Source of the DNA: Actinomycetota bacterium
GTDB lineage: Bacteria > Actinomycetota > Acidimicrobiia > Acidimicrobiales > Ilumatobacteraceae
Length of the DNA: 64,000 bases
Reading direction: 5' to 3'
Assembly (NCBI GenBank): GCA_963169665.1
Contig: CAUJET010000113.1
Coordinates: forward strand, 34,920-98,919
Under the pieces are notes generated by a model. That model was given only the letters and a program-made list of their open reading frames with translations. It was not told the origin of the DNA and ran no database searches. Below, piece by piece: positions 36,311 through 45,912 of this stretch. Position 1 is the first letter of the stretch. Every line of letters starts with the position of its first letter. Both the position numbers and the translations under genes were made by a program.

Positions 36311-37696
36311 TCAGACACCGTCGAAGTTGAGCAGCGCGTTCTCCACCACTTCACCGAGGGCCGGGTGGATGTAGTACTGCCCGCGGGCCATCTCGTCGAT
36401 CGTCGCGTCGTAGCGCATGCCCTGGATGAGCTGCTGGATGAGGCTCGACGCGTGGGGGCCGATGATGTGTGCGCCGATGAGGCGGCGCGTGGCTCGATCG
36501 GCGAGCAGCTTGCAGAAGCTCGTGGTGTCCTCGAGCGCCCAGCCGTAGGCGACGTCGCTGTAGCGCTGGACGGCCACCATCACGTCGATGCCGGCGATGC
36601 GCGCTTCGTGCTCGGTGAGGCCGACGCTCGCGATCTGCGGGTTGGTGAACACGGCGTGGGGCACCGCCCGGTAATCGTTGGTGCGCAGCACGTCGGGGCC
36701 GACGATGTTGTGGGCGACGGTCTTGGCCTCGTGGTTGGCGACGTGCTTCAACTGGTAGGGCGAGCTGATGTCGCCCAGCGCCCACACGCCCGGCACCGAC
36801 GTGGCGCCGGTCTCGTCGACCACGATGCGGCCGTCGGGATGCAGCGCAAGGCCCCCCGCGGTGGCGTCGATGCTGTCGCTGTTGGGCACGCGGCCAGTGG
36901 CCACCAGGATGTGCGTGCCCTCGAGCACGCTGCCGTCGCGCAGGGTGAGGTGCACCTTGTCGCCGTGGCGCTCGACCCGGTCGACCGCGGTGCCGAGACG
37001 GAGGTCGAAGCGCTTGGCGAACGCGGCGGTGATCGCCTCGCTGATGTCGTGGTCCTCGGCCCGCAGCAGGTGTTGGCCGCGCTGCACGATCGTGACGCGA
37101 GCGCCGTACGAACCGAACACGTGCGCCAGTTCGCAGGCGATGAACCCGCCGCCGAGCACGATGAGGTGTTCGGGCACCTCGTCGACGCGCATGATGTCGT
37201 CGCTCGTGAGGTAGCCGACCTCGGCGAGGCCGGGGATGTCGGGGATCATCGGACGGGCGCCGGCGGCGATCACGATCTGGTTCGCCTCGATGCGGCGGAC
37301 GCCGGTGGGCGTGGTGACCTCCATGCGGCGTTCGCCGACGAAGCGGCCGCGGCCTGCGTGCACGGTGATGTTGGGGCACTCGTGGGTGCGGTACTTCTCA
37401 CCGCCGGCGGCGATCGGGTCGATGCGGCCGAACACCCGGTCGCGGATGTCGAGCCAGCGCACACCGTCGACGTGGGCGTCGACGCCGAGGTGGGCGGCGT
37501 GCTGCACGGTCTGCACGATGTCGGCGGCGTGGACGAACATCTTCGTGGGGATGCAGCCACGGTTGAGGCAGGTGCCGCCGAAGACCCATTCCTCCACCAT
37601 CGCGATCTTCCAGTCGTCGAGCGCCGGGGAGACGATCGAGTTGCCGCTGCCGGCGCCGAGGATGATCAGGTCGTAGTGCTCGAAATCGTCGCTCAT
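36311..37696 (-). CDS. mtr: Mycothione reductase
   Basis: FEHYDLIILGAGSGNSIVSPALDDWKIAMVEEWVFGGTCLNRGCIPTKMFVHAAD (redox GGTCLNRGCIPTKM), TGRVPNSD, ALGDISSPYQLKHVANHE. Confidence 0.92.
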   Translation of the reverse strand: MSDDFEHYDLIILGAGSGNSIVSPALDDWKIAMVEEWVFGGTCLNRGCIPTKMFVHAADIVQTVQHAAHLGVDAHVDGVRWLDIRDRVFGRIDPIAAGGEKYRTHECPNITVHAGRGRFVGERRMEVTTPTGVRRIEANQIVIAAGARPMIPDIPGLAEVGYLTSDDIMRVDEVPEHLIVLGGGFIACELAHVFGSYGARVTIVQRGQHLLRAEDHDISEAITAAFAKRFDLRLGTAVDRVERHGDKVHLTLRDGSVLEGTHILVATGRVPNSDSIDATAGGLALHPDGRIVVDETGATSVPGVWALGDISSPYQLKHVANHEAKTVAHNIVGPDVLRTNDYRAVPHAVFTNPQIASVGLTEHEARIAGIDVMVAVQRYSDVAYGWALEDTTSFCKLLADRATRRLIGAHIIGPHASSLIQQLIQGMRYDATIDEMARGQYYIHPALGEVVENALLNFDGV

Positions 37697-37704
37697 ACGA
37701 GCGG

Positions 37705-38385
37705 TCACGGTACCCGGACGGGTGGCTCCGAGGTCACGGCGGCCCACATCGCCTCGTCCGGTGCGGCGAGCATCGCCCGATACACGGGCTCGGGGTAGCC
37801 GAGGTGTGGGCCGGGGGCGTCGATGCCGGGCTGGGCGACCGGGGAGTCGGGGCGTTGATAGGCGGCTGGCCGCAGGTATCGCTGCAGCTCGTCGTCGGAG
37901 ATACCGGCGAGCGCCTGCACCTCGGGGTCGATCCAGGCGCGTTCGTCGATGCCGCCTCCGGTGGCGACCTCGAGCGCGAGCCCCTCGGGGCCGGCGAAGT
38001 ACATGCTCTGGCACATGCCGTGGTTCATCGGCCCCATCACCGGCACACCCCGGTCGCGGAGGCGGTCGCGCAGGGCGAGCAGATCCTCGAGGGTGTCGAC
38101 GTTGAAGGCGAGGTGTTGCATCGTGCCGGCGGTGACCTGGCCGCCCGCCGTGCCGGCGTGGGTGATGCCGATGGTGCCGTCGGCGGGGTTGTCGGGGTGC
38201 TGCTGGAACGCCACGTAGCAGTCGTCGCTCAGCTCGACGAAGCCGTGAAAGGTGTTCGCCACGCCGTGCATCCAGTACAGCGCCTTCAGTTCGCCGCCGA
38301 GGCAGTCGGTGAAGAACTCGATCTGGCGCTTGATGTCGCGCGTCGCGATCGCGATGTGGTGGATGCCGTTGGGGTGCAGTGCCAT
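37705..38385 (-). CDS. VOC family protein (extradiol dioxygenase/glyoxalase-like)
   Basis: MALHPNGIHHIAIATRDIKRQIEFFTDCLGGELKALYWMHGVANTFHGFVELSDDCYVAFQ... Confidence 0.85.
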   Translation of the reverse strand: MALHPNGIHHIAIATRDIKRQIEFFTDCLGGELKALYWMHGVANTFHGFVELSDDCYVAFQQHPDNPADGTIGITHAGTAGGQVTAGTMQHLAFNVDTLEDLLALRDRLRDRGVPVMGPMNHGMCQSMYFAGPEGLALEVATGGGIDERAWIDPEVQALAGISDDELQRYLRPAAYQRPDSPVAQPGIDAPGPHLGYPEPVYRAMLAAPDEAMWAAVTSEPPVRVP

Positions 38386-38448
38386 GTGCGGAGCGTAAAC
38401 GCCGCGCCCATCCGCCTCGATCAGCGAACCGGACACGATCGCGGAACG

Positions 38449-39405
38449 TCACATGTCGGTGGCGCGACGGAACTTGCTCATCAGGTGCGGGCCGGCGATC
38501 ACGGGCTCGTGGCGCGGTGCCTCACCGTCGGCCACGCACGTGTGGATCACCTCGATGCGGGCGTCGACGTTGGCGTTGTGGAAGAACGCCATGCTCTGCC
38601 GGCGCGCAGGGCCGGCGTCGGCCGGCGGCACCACCACACGGTGCAGCGTGGAGCGCCACCGGTCGTTGGTCCAGCGCTGCAGCAGGTCGCCGAGGTTCAC
38701 GACGAACGCGTCGGGGTCGGCGGGCACCGGCGTCCACCGGTCGGTCGTCGGGTCGAGCACCTCGAGGCCGCCCGGCGCGTCGTCCTGGCGCAGCACCGTG
38801 AGCGTTCCGTAGTCGGTGTGCGGGCCGGCCCGCAGCTGACCGGGTTCGGGCACCCGGCCGGCGAGGTCGGGGTAGTCGAGCGCGCGCAGGGCGCCGGGGG
38901 CACGGTCGATGAACGGCTCGAAGAAGTCCGACGGCAGCGACAGCGACGTGGCGATCAGCGCGAGCAGACGTCCGGCCAGCGCGTCCATCTGGTCGAAGTA
39001 GGCGCGCATCGCCGGCTCCAGCTCGGGCAGCGCCGTTGGCCACGGCGTGTCGCCGAACGCCCAGGCGGCGACGGGCAGCGCGAGGTCGACGGCGGCGTTC
39101 GCCCGAGGGCCGACGTTGAAGGTCTGCTTCAGGTCGGCGAGCCCCGAGTCGGCACCGAGCGAACGCTCCAGCGCCTCCTGCTCCATCGGCAAGTAGCCGT
39201 AGGCGTCGTCGGGATGCCGTTGCGCCGCTGTCATGCGCTCGTCGAGCGGCAGGTCGAAGAACGCCCGTGCCCCTCGCCAGGCCCGCTCGATCACATCCTG
39301 GTCGACCCCGTGGCCGACGACCTGGAAGAAGCCGACGGTCTCGCCGGCGCGAGCGATCTCCGATGCCGCGGTGCGGGAGCGGAGATCGATGGTGGGGACC
39401 GGCAT
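38449..39405 (-). CDS. Isopenicillin N synthase-like 2-oxoglutarate/Fe(II) oxygenase
   Basis: VGFFQVVGHGVDQDVIERAWRGARAFFDLP..., PHTDYGTLTVLRQDDAPGGLEVL (HxD), NLGDLLQRWTNDRWRSTLHRVV. Confidence 0.92.
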   Translation of the reverse strand: MPVPTIDLRSRTAASEIARAGETVGFFQVVGHGVDQDVIERAWRGARAFFDLPLDERMTAAQRHPDDAYGYLPMEQEALERSLGADSGLADLKQTFNVGPRANAAVDLALPVAAWAFGDTPWPTALPELEPAMRAYFDQMDALAGRLLALIATSLSLPSDFFEPFIDRAPGALRALDYPDLAGRVPEPGQLRAGPHTDYGTLTVLRQDDAPGGLEVLDPTTDRWTPVPADPDAFVVNLGDLLQRWTNDRWRSTLHRVVVPPADAGPARRQSMAFFHNANVDARIEVIHTCVADGEAPRHEPVIAGPHLMSKFRRATDM

Positions 39406-40838
39406 CAGCGCGGGCGGCCGGTGGGGCGTGGCTTGTTCGTGCGCGGCGGCCGGGGCGGCCGGGGTCGGTCGGCGCTCGGCACACGCGGGGCGTCGGCCGG
39501 TGCAGGGCGCGGTGCGCGTGGCGCAGGCGGTGCCGCAGCCGTGGCCGCTGCTGCGATCGGCACCGACAGCGCTCGCGACCGACGGGGATGTGAATACAAC
39601 GCCTTGAGGTAACCGCCCTCCGCGAATCCGATCGGATGGTCGAGTGCGTGCTCGGTGCGGCGCTCCTCCTCGAGCTCGTAGCCCGCGTGGGCGGCGCCGG
39701 CGTGCACGGCGCGCAGGAAGTCGGGCATCGCGACCCGGGCCGAGCACGACGCCGACACGAGCAGGCCGCCGATCTCCACGAGTGGGGCCGACAGTTCGGC
39801 CAGCCGCTCGTACGCCTTCATCGCCTTCGGCACCGACAGGGCGTTGCGGGCGAACGACGGGGGATCGACGATCACGATGTCGAAGCGCCGCTTCTCGGCG
39901 ACCAGCTTCTCGAGGGTGGCGAAGGCCTCGCCGACGATCGTCTCGTGGCGGCACGCGGCCACCTCGGGCCGGTCGGCGTTGAGCTCCATGTTGCGCTGTG
40001 CGGCCGCGATGGCCTGCGGGCTCGAGTCGACGCTCAGCACCGACCGTGCCCCGCCGGCCGCGGCGTGGACCGAGAAGCCGCCGTTGCACGAGAAGAGGTC
40101 GAGCACGCGGGCGCCGGCAGCGCGGGCGCCGATCGCGACCCGGTTGTCGCGCTGGTCGAGGAAATGCCCGGTCTTCTGGCCGCGCACCACGTCGGCCTCG
40201 AAACGGAGGCCGTGTTCGAGGAACGGCACCGGCGCCACCACGTCGGGGCCCACGAGCGACATGCCCTCGACGAGCCCGTGGAGGTCGGTCTCGGGGATCG
40301 AGCGGGCGAGCCGCAGCACGATCGACGCCGTCGGCACCAGCTCGCGGATGATCGGCACGAGCACCGCGAGGTGGGGGATCCAGGCGGCCGTGTAGAGCTT
40401 CAGTACGGCGACGTGGCCGTAGCGGTCGAGCACCAGGCCGGGCAGGCCGTCGTTCTCGCCGTGGATGACCCGGTAGCCGGTCGTCGCCGGCTCTGCCGGG
40501 TCGGCCGGTGCGCTGATCGGCAGCCGGCGTTCGACCGCGGTGGCGATCGTGGCGCGGAACCAGTCGGCATCGATCGTGACCGGCCGGCCGCGATGCAGCA
40601 CCTTCACGCGGATCGGCGACGACGGATCGAACAGGCCGACGGCGACGAAGGCCCGGTCGTCGTCGAAGACCACGGCCAGGTCGCCGGCGGCGCCTTCGTG
40701 GCTGACGGAGGTGATCGAGCCCTCGAACAGCCACGGGTGGCCGGCGCGCAGGCGCCGGACCGCGTCGGCTGTGGTGCGCAGGGCCAGCCGGCGTTCACCC
40801 GGCGTGGGCAGGGACGACAACGCGGTGCGAGGGGCCAT
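39405..40838 (-). CDS. Class I SAM-dependent rRNA methyltransferase (RlmI-like, PUA + MTase)
   Basis: AGHPWLFEGSI, TGYRVIHGENDGLPGLVLDRYG, VLDLFSCNGGFSVHAAAGGA, FDIVIVDPPSFAR. Confidence 0.92.
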   Translation of the reverse strand: MAPRTALSSLPTPGERRLALRTTADAVRRLRAGHPWLFEGSITSVSHEGAAGDLAVVFDDDRAFVAVGLFDPSSPIRVKVLHRGRPVTIDADWFRATIATAVERRLPISAPADPAEPATTGYRVIHGENDGLPGLVLDRYGHVAVLKLYTAAWIPHLAVLVPIIRELVPTASIVLRLARSIPETDLHGLVEGMSLVGPDVVAPVPFLEHGLRFEADVVRGQKTGHFLDQRDNRVAIGARAAGARVLDLFSCNGGFSVHAAAGGARSVLSVDSSPQAIAAAQRNMELNADRPEVAACRHETIVGEAFATLEKLVAEKRRFDIVIVDPPSFARNALSVPKAMKAYERLAELSAPLVEIGGLLVSASCSARVAMPDFLRAVHAGAAHAGYELEEERRTEHALDHPIGFAEGGYLKALYSHPRRSRALSVPIAAAATAAAPPAPRAPRPAPADAPRVPSADRPRPPRPPRTNKPRPTGRPR

Positions 40839-41175
40839 CCACCCATCGTGCCACGGCGGGTGGCGAACCAGGCATGACCCACTTCTTCGGCGACGGCCGT
40901 GCAGTCGACAGCGGGTGGCCGACGCCGCGTGCCGTCCGGAGGAACGCCATCTCCACCCGGCATCGGTCTCGGTCGCCACGGGGGCGATGGACACTGCGTG
41001 GAGCACCCAGGGCCGTGCAGTTCCCACGCCACGAGGCCGCCTCGGTGTCCGGCGCCGCTGGCCGGTCGTTCGCCGCCACGGTGCTCGACGATCGCCGATC
41101 GTTCACCGGGAGTTCAACCGTGGTTGGTGGCAGGGTCGTGGCTCTGGTGGTCGACATCGGGCACGATGAGGGGTG

Positions 41176-42009
41176 ATGAGGATCCTCCTGACCAACGACG
41201 ACGGCATCGACTCGATCGGCCTCCACGTGCTCGCCCGGGCGATGCGTCCACACGGCGAGGTGGTGATCATCGCCCCTGACCGTGAGTTCTCCGGTGCAGG
41301 GGCGGCGCTCGGCGCGCTCCACCTGATGGTGCCCGAGGTGTGCAAGCGCCACGTCGACGGCATCGACGAAGCCTGGTCGGTGTCAGGGCCGCCGGCGCTG
41401 TGCGTCATGTTCGCCCGCCTCGGTGCGTTCGGCGAGCCGTTCGACCTGATCGTGTCGGGCATCAACCCCGGGGCGAACGTCGGTCGCTCGGTGTACCACT
41501 CGGGCACGGTGGGAGCCTGCCTCAGCGGCCGCAACGGCGGCATCCCCGGCGTCGCCGTCAGCCAGGCCGTCACCGGCTTCGGCATCGAGGGCCAGGGCTG
41601 GGACGAGATGCTGATCGGTCAGAAGTGGGAGACCGCAGCGACGGTGGCGAGCGCGTATGTGGGCGGCATGGTGCAGGAGATCGCGGCCGGCCGGCTCGCC
41701 GATGCGGCCGTCGTGAACATCAACGTGCCCAACTGCGAGGTCGACGAGCTGAAGGGCTGGTCGCATGCGCGGGTCGGCATGGAGCCGCCGCGGAAGATGG
41801 CGAACGCCGTCCTCGTGCCCAAGGAGGGTCACGAGGACGCGTTCATCGTGAAGATGGCGTGGGGCGATGCGGTCGAGTTGCCCGGTGACACTGACGGTGG
41901 ACTCGTCGAAGCAGGCACCGTCGCGGTGAGCTACCTCACTCGGCTCGAGGAGTACGCCCGCACCGACCTCGGCGCGGCCGAGGCCGGTCTCAGCGCCCTG
42001 TTCGGCTGA
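41176..42009 (+). CDS. surE: 5'/3'-nucleotidase SurE
   Basis: MRILLTNDDGIDSIGLHVLARAMRPHGEVVIIAPDREFSGAGAAL..., LIVSGINPGANVGRSVYHSGTVGA. Confidence 0.93.
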   Translation: MRILLTNDDGIDSIGLHVLARAMRPHGEVVIIAPDREFSGAGAALGALHLMVPEVCKRHVDGIDEAWSVSGPPALCVMFARLGAFGEPFDLIVSGINPGANVGRSVYHSGTVGACLSGRNGGIPGVAVSQAVTGFGIEGQGWDEMLIGQKWETAATVASAYVGGMVQEIAAGRLADAAVVNINVPNCEVDELKGWSHARVGMEPPRKMANAVLVPKEGHEDAFIVKMAWGDAVELPGDTDGGLVEAGTVAVSYLTRLEEYARTDLGAAEAGLSALFG

Positions 42010-42039
42010 GTCGGCCGCTGCGTCGGCGCCCATGCGTTC

Positions 42040-43074
42040 TCAGGCCCGCTTGCCGGGTCGCCGACCCAGGACCACGGCGGCGGCGCCGACGGACAACGCC
42101 ATCGCGGCGATGAGGGAGGGGCCCCGTCCGCCGGATCCGGTCCGCGGCAGCGTGCCGCCGGCTCCTCGGGCGGGCGTCGCCGCCGTGACCGTCGACGCGC
42201 CACCCGGTGGTGCCGTGTTCGGGGCGCTCGGCGCGGTCGCGCTCGGCGCGGTCGCCGTCGGTTCGGTCGCAGCCGGTGTGGTGACGGGAGCGCTGGTGGC
42301 GGCGGGCGCGGTGGTCGGCGACGGTGCCGTCGACGGCACGCAGCTCGGTCCGCCGATGGTGACGTCGTCGAGCGTGACCGCACCGTTGCGGGCCAGTACC
42401 CGACCGTCGATCGACGCGCCGGTCGCCACGGTGATCGACGTGAGGGCCATCACGGTGCCGACGAACACCGAACCGCTGCCGAGCACGGCAGAACTGCCGA
42501 CCTGCCAGAAGACGTTGCATGCGCTGGCACCGTTCACGAACGACACCGAACTGCCCGACATGGTGGTGAGCGAGGAGTCGGTCTGGAAGACGAACACCGC
42601 CGCCGGGTCGCCCTGGCCGTCGAGGACGAGTGATCCCGACAGCTGCAACGGCGACTTCGACGGTCCCGAGTACACGCCGGGGACGAGCACGAGACCGGTG
42701 AGCTCGGGACCGACGAGCGTCACGTCGACCGGCCGGTTGGCTGCATCGGTGTAGGCAGCCGTCAGATCGATCTTGGCCTGGAGCGCTGCCCCGGTGGTCA
42801 CCTCGATGGTGGCCGGTGGAAGCACGTTCGTTGCATCGAGGCCGACGACGGCGGAGCCCGCGTGGACGCCGACGCTGCGCGAGATCGTCGACGGGCCGGT
42901 GTTGGTGATCGTCGAGTCGGCGAGTACCGAGAAGCCGGCCGCGGTGGCGAGGCCGACGGTCGGGACGATCGCGGCCGAGGTGTGTCCCGGCAGACCGACG
43001 GTGAGGGCGAACAGCGCGATCGCTGCGGCCGGGTGGAGGTTGCCCCGAGTGCGGCGGATGAAGGATGGGAACAC
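42040..43074 (-). CDS. DUF3494 (ice-binding-like) secreted protein with C-terminal LPxTG-type sorting signal (GTG start)
   Basis: VGLATAAGFSVLADSTITNTGPSTISRSVGVHAGSAVVG...LVPGVYSGPSKSPLQLSGSLVLDGQGDPAAVFVFQTDSSLTTMSGSSV...; C-terminus LPRTG-hydrophobic-RRPGKRA. Confidence 0.88.
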   Translation of the reverse strand: MFPSFIRRTRGNLHPAAAIALFALTVGLPGHTSAAIVPTVGLATAAGFSVLADSTITNTGPSTISRSVGVHAGSAVVGLDATNVLPPATIEVTTGAALQAKIDLTAAYTDAANRPVDVTLVGPELTGLVLVPGVYSGPSKSPLQLSGSLVLDGQGDPAAVFVFQTDSSLTTMSGSSVSFVNGASACNVFWQVGSSAVLGSGSVFVGTVMALTSITVATGASIDGRVLARNGAVTLDDVTIGGPSCVPSTAPSPTTAPAATSAPVTTPAATEPTATAPSATAPSAPNTAPPGGASTVTAATPARGAGGTLPRTGSGGRGPSLIAAMALSVGAAAVVLGRRPGKRA

Positions 43075-43091
43075 GGTCGTCTCCTGGACGT

Positions 43092-43172
43092 CGAAGGCCC
43101 GGCGGCCGTGTCACCCCGAGGGGTGGTGTAGGCCCGTGACCGTGCGCCTGCTCGCGCAGGGTTGACCGTGTC
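43092..43172 (-). promoter_or_regulatory. Candidate structured leader resembling a c-di-GMP-I (GEMM-I) riboswitch upstream of the DUF3494 gene
   Basis: Minus-strand RNA ACACGGUCAACC-CUGC-GCGA-GCAG-GCGCACGGUCACGGGCCUACAC-CACCCC-UC-GGGGUG-ACACGGCCGCCGGGCC, followed by AGGAG RBS (43081-43085) and GTG at 43074. GNRA hairpin, second hairpin and GCAnnGnCACGGG similarity to GEMM-I recalled by eye. Confidence 0.35.
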
Positions 43173-43371
43173 GGATCGACGGGTCGGTTTCCCGTTCCAT
43201 CGTGGGCCACACGAGGTGAGGCCCATTCCTGCATCGGGTGTTCGGGTCGCCGCCTTGAACCGATCGGCGCATGTTCACCCGTTCGGGGTGGCGTCGACGC
43301 CCGACGCCTGACGAGGCGGGCGGGTCCTTCGGCCCTGGTCGGGCGGGACGTCCGTGGGTACGGTCGCCCGC

Positions 43372-44625
43372 ATGGCCATGAACTGCAAGCCCGTGCCCAC
43401 GCTCGACGAGCGGATCAACGACATCCGCATGCGCACGGCCGAGATCGTCAACGACGACATCATCCCGAACGAGGGTCGGCTGTGGGCAGAGCGGCGCGAG
43501 GGCGAGTCGTTCCACGAGCGCACGGCCGTGCTGGAACTGCGCGCAGACATCAAGGAGAAGGTCAAGAAGGCCGGGCTGTGGGCGCCGCACCTGCCGAAGG
43601 AGTACGGCGGGATGGGCCTCGACTTCCTCGCGCACGCGTACATGAACGAGGTGCTCGCGTACGCGATCGGTGCGGCGTCGCTGTTCGGTGTGGTGGCACC
43701 GAACTCGGGCAACCAGTCGATCCTGGTGAAGTACGGCACCGAGGAGCAGAAGCAGCAGTGGCTCATGCCGCTGATCGACGGGACGATGGAGTCGGGCTTC
43801 TCGATGACCGAGCCGCACAACCCGGGCTCCGATCCGCGTTCGCTCGACACGAGTGCCGTCATCGACGGCGACCACTTCGTGATCAATGGTCACAAGTGGT
43901 TCACCTCGAACGGCATCGACGCCGACTTCTTCATCGTCATGTGCCGGGTGACGGAGAAGGACGCCGTCGACAAGAAGTCGGGTCCGATGGTGCAGATCAT
44001 CGTGCCGGCGGCGACCAAGGGCGTGAACATCGTCCGCGGCATCGGTGTGTGGGGTCGCAAGGAGAGCGACCACTGCGAGGTCAAGTACGAGGACGTGCGC
44101 GTGCCGGTCGCGAACGCGCTCGGCCGCGTGGGTGAGGGGCACCAGGCGGCGCAGGACCGCCTGGGCGCCGGCCGCATCTTCCACTGCATGAACTCGATCG
44201 GCCAGATGTGGCGGGCGTTCGACCTGATGGTGGAGCGAGCGGCGAGCCGCGAGGTGCACGGCGGGGTGCTGGCCGACAAGCAGTTCACCCAGGGCGCGAT
44301 CGCCGACAGCTACATCGACATCCAGACGGCGCGACTGTTCACCATCCACGCGGCGGAGAAGATCGACCAGGGGCTGCAGGCCGCCCGTACCGACATCAGC
44401 GCGATCAAGGTCTACGTGCCCGCGGCCTACACGCGAGTGGTCGACCGGGCGATCCAGATCTGGGGTGCAGCCGGCGTCTCGAACGACCTGCCGTTGTGGG
44501 GCATGTACCAGGGGGCTCGCACGCTGCGTATCGCCGACGGCCCCGACGAGGTGCACAAGATCCTCATCGCCAAGAACGTGCTCGGACAGTACGCGAAGGG
44601 CGAGGGCTGGGACTTCGGCAACTGA
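43372..44625 (+). CDS. Acyl-CoA dehydrogenase
   Basis: LPKEYGGMGLDFLAHAYMNEVLA, SGFSMTEPHNPGSDPRSLDTSAV, GAAGVSNDLPLWGMYQGARTLRIADGPDEVHKILIAK. Confidence 0.93.
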   Translation: MAMNCKPVPTLDERINDIRMRTAEIVNDDIIPNEGRLWAERREGESFHERTAVLELRADIKEKVKKAGLWAPHLPKEYGGMGLDFLAHAYMNEVLAYAIGAASLFGVVAPNSGNQSILVKYGTEEQKQQWLMPLIDGTMESGFSMTEPHNPGSDPRSLDTSAVIDGDHFVINGHKWFTSNGIDADFFIVMCRVTEKDAVDKKSGPMVQIIVPAATKGVNIVRGIGVWGRKESDHCEVKYEDVRVPVANALGRVGEGHQAAQDRLGAGRIFHCMNSIGQMWRAFDLMVERAASREVHGGVLADKQFTQGAIADSYIDIQTARLFTIHAAEKIDQGLQAARTDISAIKVYVPAAYTRVVDRAIQIWGAAGVSNDLPLWGMYQGARTLRIADGPDEVHKILIAKNVLGQYAKGEGWDFGN

Positions 44626-44655
44626 GCCGGTCGATCGGCGATGCGGCGTCGCCGC

Positions 44656-45522
44656 TCAGCCGATCACCACGAGCGACGCCTGATCGAAGACCAGATCGAA
44701 CACGCTCGTCGCGTACACCTCGGGCGCCTGGATGTAGACCGCGAGATATCCGGTTCCGGCTGGCACGACGTAGTCGATCGCGTGTCGCGTCGGTGTGGCA
44801 TTCACGCTCGTGATGTATGTCGCGACGTCGGAGAGATAGGTGCCATCGGGAGCGAAGGCCTCCACGCCGACTGCCGAGTACGAGCGCACGAGTGATGCCG
44901 GTCCTGTTCCCGCCGCGGTGACACAGATGGAGAACCGCACGCGCTGGCCCGCAGCCACGTTCCGGATCGGGGCTTGGTAGAACTGCGCCTTCCCGGTGCC
45001 GTCGTCGTCGGGCTGGCCGACGTAGGTGAACGCCTGGGCGCGCACGCCGTCAACGACGCCGTCGGTGGTGGAGATGGTGTAGATCGGCCGGCCGACCGTG
45101 GTCGACTCGTCGATCCACCCGGCTGCGAGCGGGGAGCCGTCCTCGAACGACGGATCGACGAGGAGGTTGGTGCCCGGCGTCGCTGGCACACCGGCGCATG
45201 CCCGCGGTGGCGGTGGCGCCGTGCTCGTGGTCGACGTCGTGCTCGTGGTCGAGGTCGTGCTCGTGGTCGACGTCGTGCTCGTGGTCGAGGTCGAGGTCGT
45301 GGTCGTGCTCGGAGAAGCGGTCGTGCTCGTGGTGGCGGGCGATCCGCTCTGCGAGGCCACGACGCTCGTGGGTGGGCTCGCTGCGGCCGGCGACGACGCC
45401 GCCGGTTGGCACTGCGTCGGCACGAGCACCATGGTCAGTGCGAGGAAGCCGCTGCCGCCCACGCGTCGACGTCGGCGCCACCAGGGTGTCCTCACTTGGA
45501 GATGAGCGTTGTTCCCAATCAT
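44656..45522 (-). CDS. Secreted protein with Ser/Thr-rich linker and carbohydrate-binding-module-like domain
   Basis: N-terminal hydrophobic segment and Cys (VPTQCQPA), (STT)n linker, NLLVDPSFEDGSPLAAGWIDESTTVGRPI...FSICVTAAGT jelly-roll CBM-like pattern. Confidence 0.75.
   Translation of the reverse strand: MIGNNAHLQVRTPWWRRRRRVGGSGFLALTMVLVPTQCQPAASSPAAASPPTSVVASQSGSPATTSTTASPSTTTTSTSTTSTTSTTSTTSTTSTTSTTSTAPPPPRACAGVPATPGTNLLVDPSFEDGSPLAAGWIDESTTVGRPIYTISTTDGVVDGVRAQAFTYVGQPDDDGTGKAQFYQAPIRNVAAGQRVRFSICVTAAGTGPASLVRSYSAVGVEAFAPDGTYLSDVATYITSVNATPTRHAIDYVVPAGTGYLAVYIQAPEVYATSVFDLVFDQASLVVIG
45226..45314 (-). repeat. 18-bp imperfect tandem repeat coding the (STT)n linker
   Basis: gtggtcgacgtcgtgctc / gtggtcgaggtcgtgctc repeated about five times on the + strand. 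Confidence 0.85.
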
Positions 45523-45678
45523 GCGCGGAACCTAAATCGCGTGATTCGCGGGGTGGCGGATGGCAGACCGGACCCCGCGTTTGTGGGGGCCGAGTCCGTC
45601 GCCTTCCGGCGAAGATCAGGACCGGCACCGTGACCATCGGCCCTGTTCGGCACACCGACCACGGCGCACGCTGGGTGC

Positions 45679-45912
45679 ATGTCGGAAGTCGAACTGGTCA
45701 TCCACACCGTCCCGCACGAGGGTGAACCCCCCGCCGTCGATGGCACCGAACTCCCACCGCGCCGCTTCGCGACGGTCGCCGAGGCCAAGGCGGCAGCCGA
45801 CGAGCTGCCGGTGCCCGACGGGTGGCAGCGCAAGGAGTCGATCCGGGACGTGCTCACCGGCGACGTCATGTGCTGGCGCAGCGATCGAGTTCCGGGATGG
45901 CAGCAGCCATGA
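45679..45912 (+). CDS. Small hypothetical protein (77 aa)
   Basis: MSEVELVIHTVPHEGEPPAVDGTELPPRRFATVAEAKAAADELPVPDGWQRKESIRDVLTGDVMCWRSDRVPGWQQP; overlaps the nifJ start. Confidence 0.6.
   Translation: MSEVELVIHTVPHEGEPPAVDGTELPPRRFATVAEAKAAADELPVPDGWQRKESIRDVLTGDVMCWRSDRVPGWQQP

Noticed and set aside
45226-45314. Tandem repeat array considered as CRISPR
   Set aside because: 18-bp imperfect units without spacers, in frame in a coding sequence encoding a Thr/Ser linker.
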